Below, piece after piece: positions 62,527 through 64,000 of a DNA stretch of 64,000 nt. Below the pieces are notes generated by a model. The model saw nothing but the letters and a program-made list of their open reading frames with translations, did no database searches and had not been told where the DNA came from. Position 1 is the stretch's first letter. Each line of letters begins with the position of its first letter. The DNA comes from Ypsolopha sequella (taxonomy: Eukaryota > Arthropoda > Insecta > Lepidoptera > Ypsolophidae): contig OW203998.1 of NCBI GenBank assembly GCA_934047225.1, positions 17,871,280 through 17,935,279 on the forward strand, given 5' to 3'. Both the position numbers and the translations under genes were made by a program.

Positions 62527-62807
62527 TTGTACGTAAATTTACTTTATTTGACTTTTCAAGAATATAGTATCTTTCTTTTTATACATTTTCTCATTAGGTG
62601 TAATCCTTTGTAACGACGTAGGCAGGAATGGCGTCATAAAAATGAAAACGCTGAGCCTCTTTTTTATGCTCCCCTTGCATATTATTTATCAAAATAATTT
62701 CCATAAGGGAAGAGGGTCAGATTTTGATGCCATATACAATAATACATTTACTTGTGTTTTAAGCTGCAAAGTTTCCCATTTTCCCAGTTTCCCATATACT
62801 GTTTTAA
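62527..62807. other. Spacer
   Basis: Nothing recognised. Confidence 0.3.
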
Positions 62808-63600
62808 ATAACAACTTTATTTTCTTGATTAATAAATACACTTGCACTCGTTTCACAGTTTATTATAAGCTTATTTAACCCGACCAGATTCGGTTTTACA
62901 CCATCGTCAAGGGTTTAGTTGAAAATAAATAAATTACTCCACACAAATCCCTACAACATTGATGTTTTAAGTAATTAGATTTTTAGAAAAATGTAATCCA
63001 CCAAAACGACTTTTTCAGTTTTTATTTACCATACATATATAATTGCATGTTGACATAATGTAATGAATACAATTCCCTTTTATTTCTTCCCTTTTAATTC
63101 TAATTATTACCTACTTTTTCGGCAGGTTTCCACGAATGACATCCCCATCTTCAATGATATTCTACCCTACTCACTATTTCCCCATAATCTCAATGCTATT
63201 TCACCTATAATTTGACTTGTCATTGATTAACGACATACTCCACTATAATATTATTATTATTAAAACTTGCGTGAGCTGACATACTAAATTATTATTACAT
63301 ACGGCTTGAACACTCACGTGTGATTATTGTTGACTATATGCCAACCGTTTCACCGATACAATTTCGGCATTATCAAGGCGAGTGTCGTTCTTAGAACGAC
63401 GACGCGGCGTTCACGGTCGTTGTAAAACGGGCACTGGCATACTTTACTGTTCACTGTTTACCATATCATTTATTGCACGGAATAACATTCAAGCAGTATA
63501 ACTAAACCCTTGATGATGGTGTAAAACCGAAACTGGTCGGGTTAAATAATCTAATAAACTGTGAAACGAGTGCAAGTGTGTTTATTCATCATATTGTTAT
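62808..63600. mobile_element. Long-TIR element, 793 bp, containing a partial family H copy
   Basis: Termini ATAACAA... and ...TTGTTAT begin inverted repeats of about 100 bp (cacttgcactcgtttcacag, aacccgaccagattcggttt, caccatcgtcaagggttt and their inverses at 63495-63590). The inner part of each TIR carries a hammerhead-core-like motif (63500-63540: TTGATGATGGTG..ACCGAAAC). Bases 63258-63425 are the family H sequence with inverted loop. No transposase. Confidence 0.8.
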
Positions 63601-64000
63601 CCAAGTTTCACCAAATGCCGACAGTCGTAATTTTGAAAATATGTTAATCACGTAGTTGGTAGTTTACAAATATTTGAAAAATACAATAGTTGGGTACATA
63701 ACAATAAAACAAAACTGGATTCGATATAGCGGTAAAAAGTTACTCTCTGTCTAACTGCTTTTACTGAGTTGTTACCAAATGACAAAATATTATAATTTTT
63801 AAAATTTATTTCTAGTAGTTTAAAAAGTAGCGTTATCCTTTCAAGTTAAGTGAACTGTTTTCAAATGCATTTATGGATTTCAAGAAATAAAATCATGATG
63901 ATAAATTCGCATTTATTTCCATAATTTTCTTCGATAATACTTCCTTTAAAAAAGTCTACATAATATAACAAAGAATAATATTAATAAGACAACTTCGACG
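63601..64000. other. No recognised gene
   Basis: AT-rich to the window edge; nothing recognised. Confidence 0.4.

Overview
The window looks like a stretch of insect, most probably lepidopteran, nuclear genome: AT-rich, with GT-AG introns and AATAAA signals, almost no long open frames, and a dense mosaic of small transposons. Several repeats are of kinds I associate with Lepidoptera: the 'gtgcgagtcgg ... gggtacgaaaccctaa' repeat, short Helitron-like elements ending in CTAG(T), a LINE 3' region containing 'aaaggttgcctggaag', and an RTE-type tail 'gtccagcagtggacg'. The order is an inference from these family resemblances, not from a gene match.

Host coding content is very small. The best host exon is on the minus strand at 22731-23244: a splice acceptor, a 5' leader, and 64 codons starting Met-Gly-Cys that read as the N-terminus and A-helix of a globin, then a GTGAGT donor. 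The later globin exons were not found. Two weaker plus-strand candidates are a terminal exon (55111-55238) and a first exon (57990-58097).

The most complete transposon gene is a Crypton-type tyrosine recombinase at 16048-17276. It has one 103-bp intron and a full R...HxxR...H...Y catalytic set. An 8-bp deletion breaks its N-terminal frame, but an N-truncated frame stays open through the whole catalytic region. Two further Crypton relics lie at 3692-3832 (with the splice donor at the same codon) and 37602-37736 (N-terminus only).

Layout. 1-15 kb: scattered MITEs, Helitron-like ends, a mariner N-terminal relic, TTAA-flanked elements and a foldback whose loop is inverted relative to a second copy. 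16-20 kb: Crypton, LINE 3' UTR with a nested MITE, foldbacks, a tRNA-like sequence and TTAA elements. 22-24 kb: globin exon. 25-31 kb: hAT elements with 8-bp duplications, a retroposon with an RTE tail, a Harbinger-type MITE and a large foldback. 31-36 kb: AT-rich relics and Helitron-like ends. 37-47 kb: Crypton relic, LINE fragment, a satellite-like repeat interrupted by Helentron-like (HINE-type) insertions, a three-copy tandem and a perfect hairpin. 48-54 kb: a LINE reverse transcriptase fragment with YADD, a mariner-type MITE and more HINE and TTAA copies. 55-64 kb: a 1.66-kb mariner-derived foldback, LINE 3' ends, a hAT element, a 29-bp minisatellite and an 800-bp long-TIR element.

The observations I rate highest are the spliced Crypton with its conserved intron position, the snap-back mariner derivative, the HINE family with a within-window empty site, the TTAA/GGCG family, and a hairpin resembling a hammerhead ribozyme core that recurs in several unrelated repeats.
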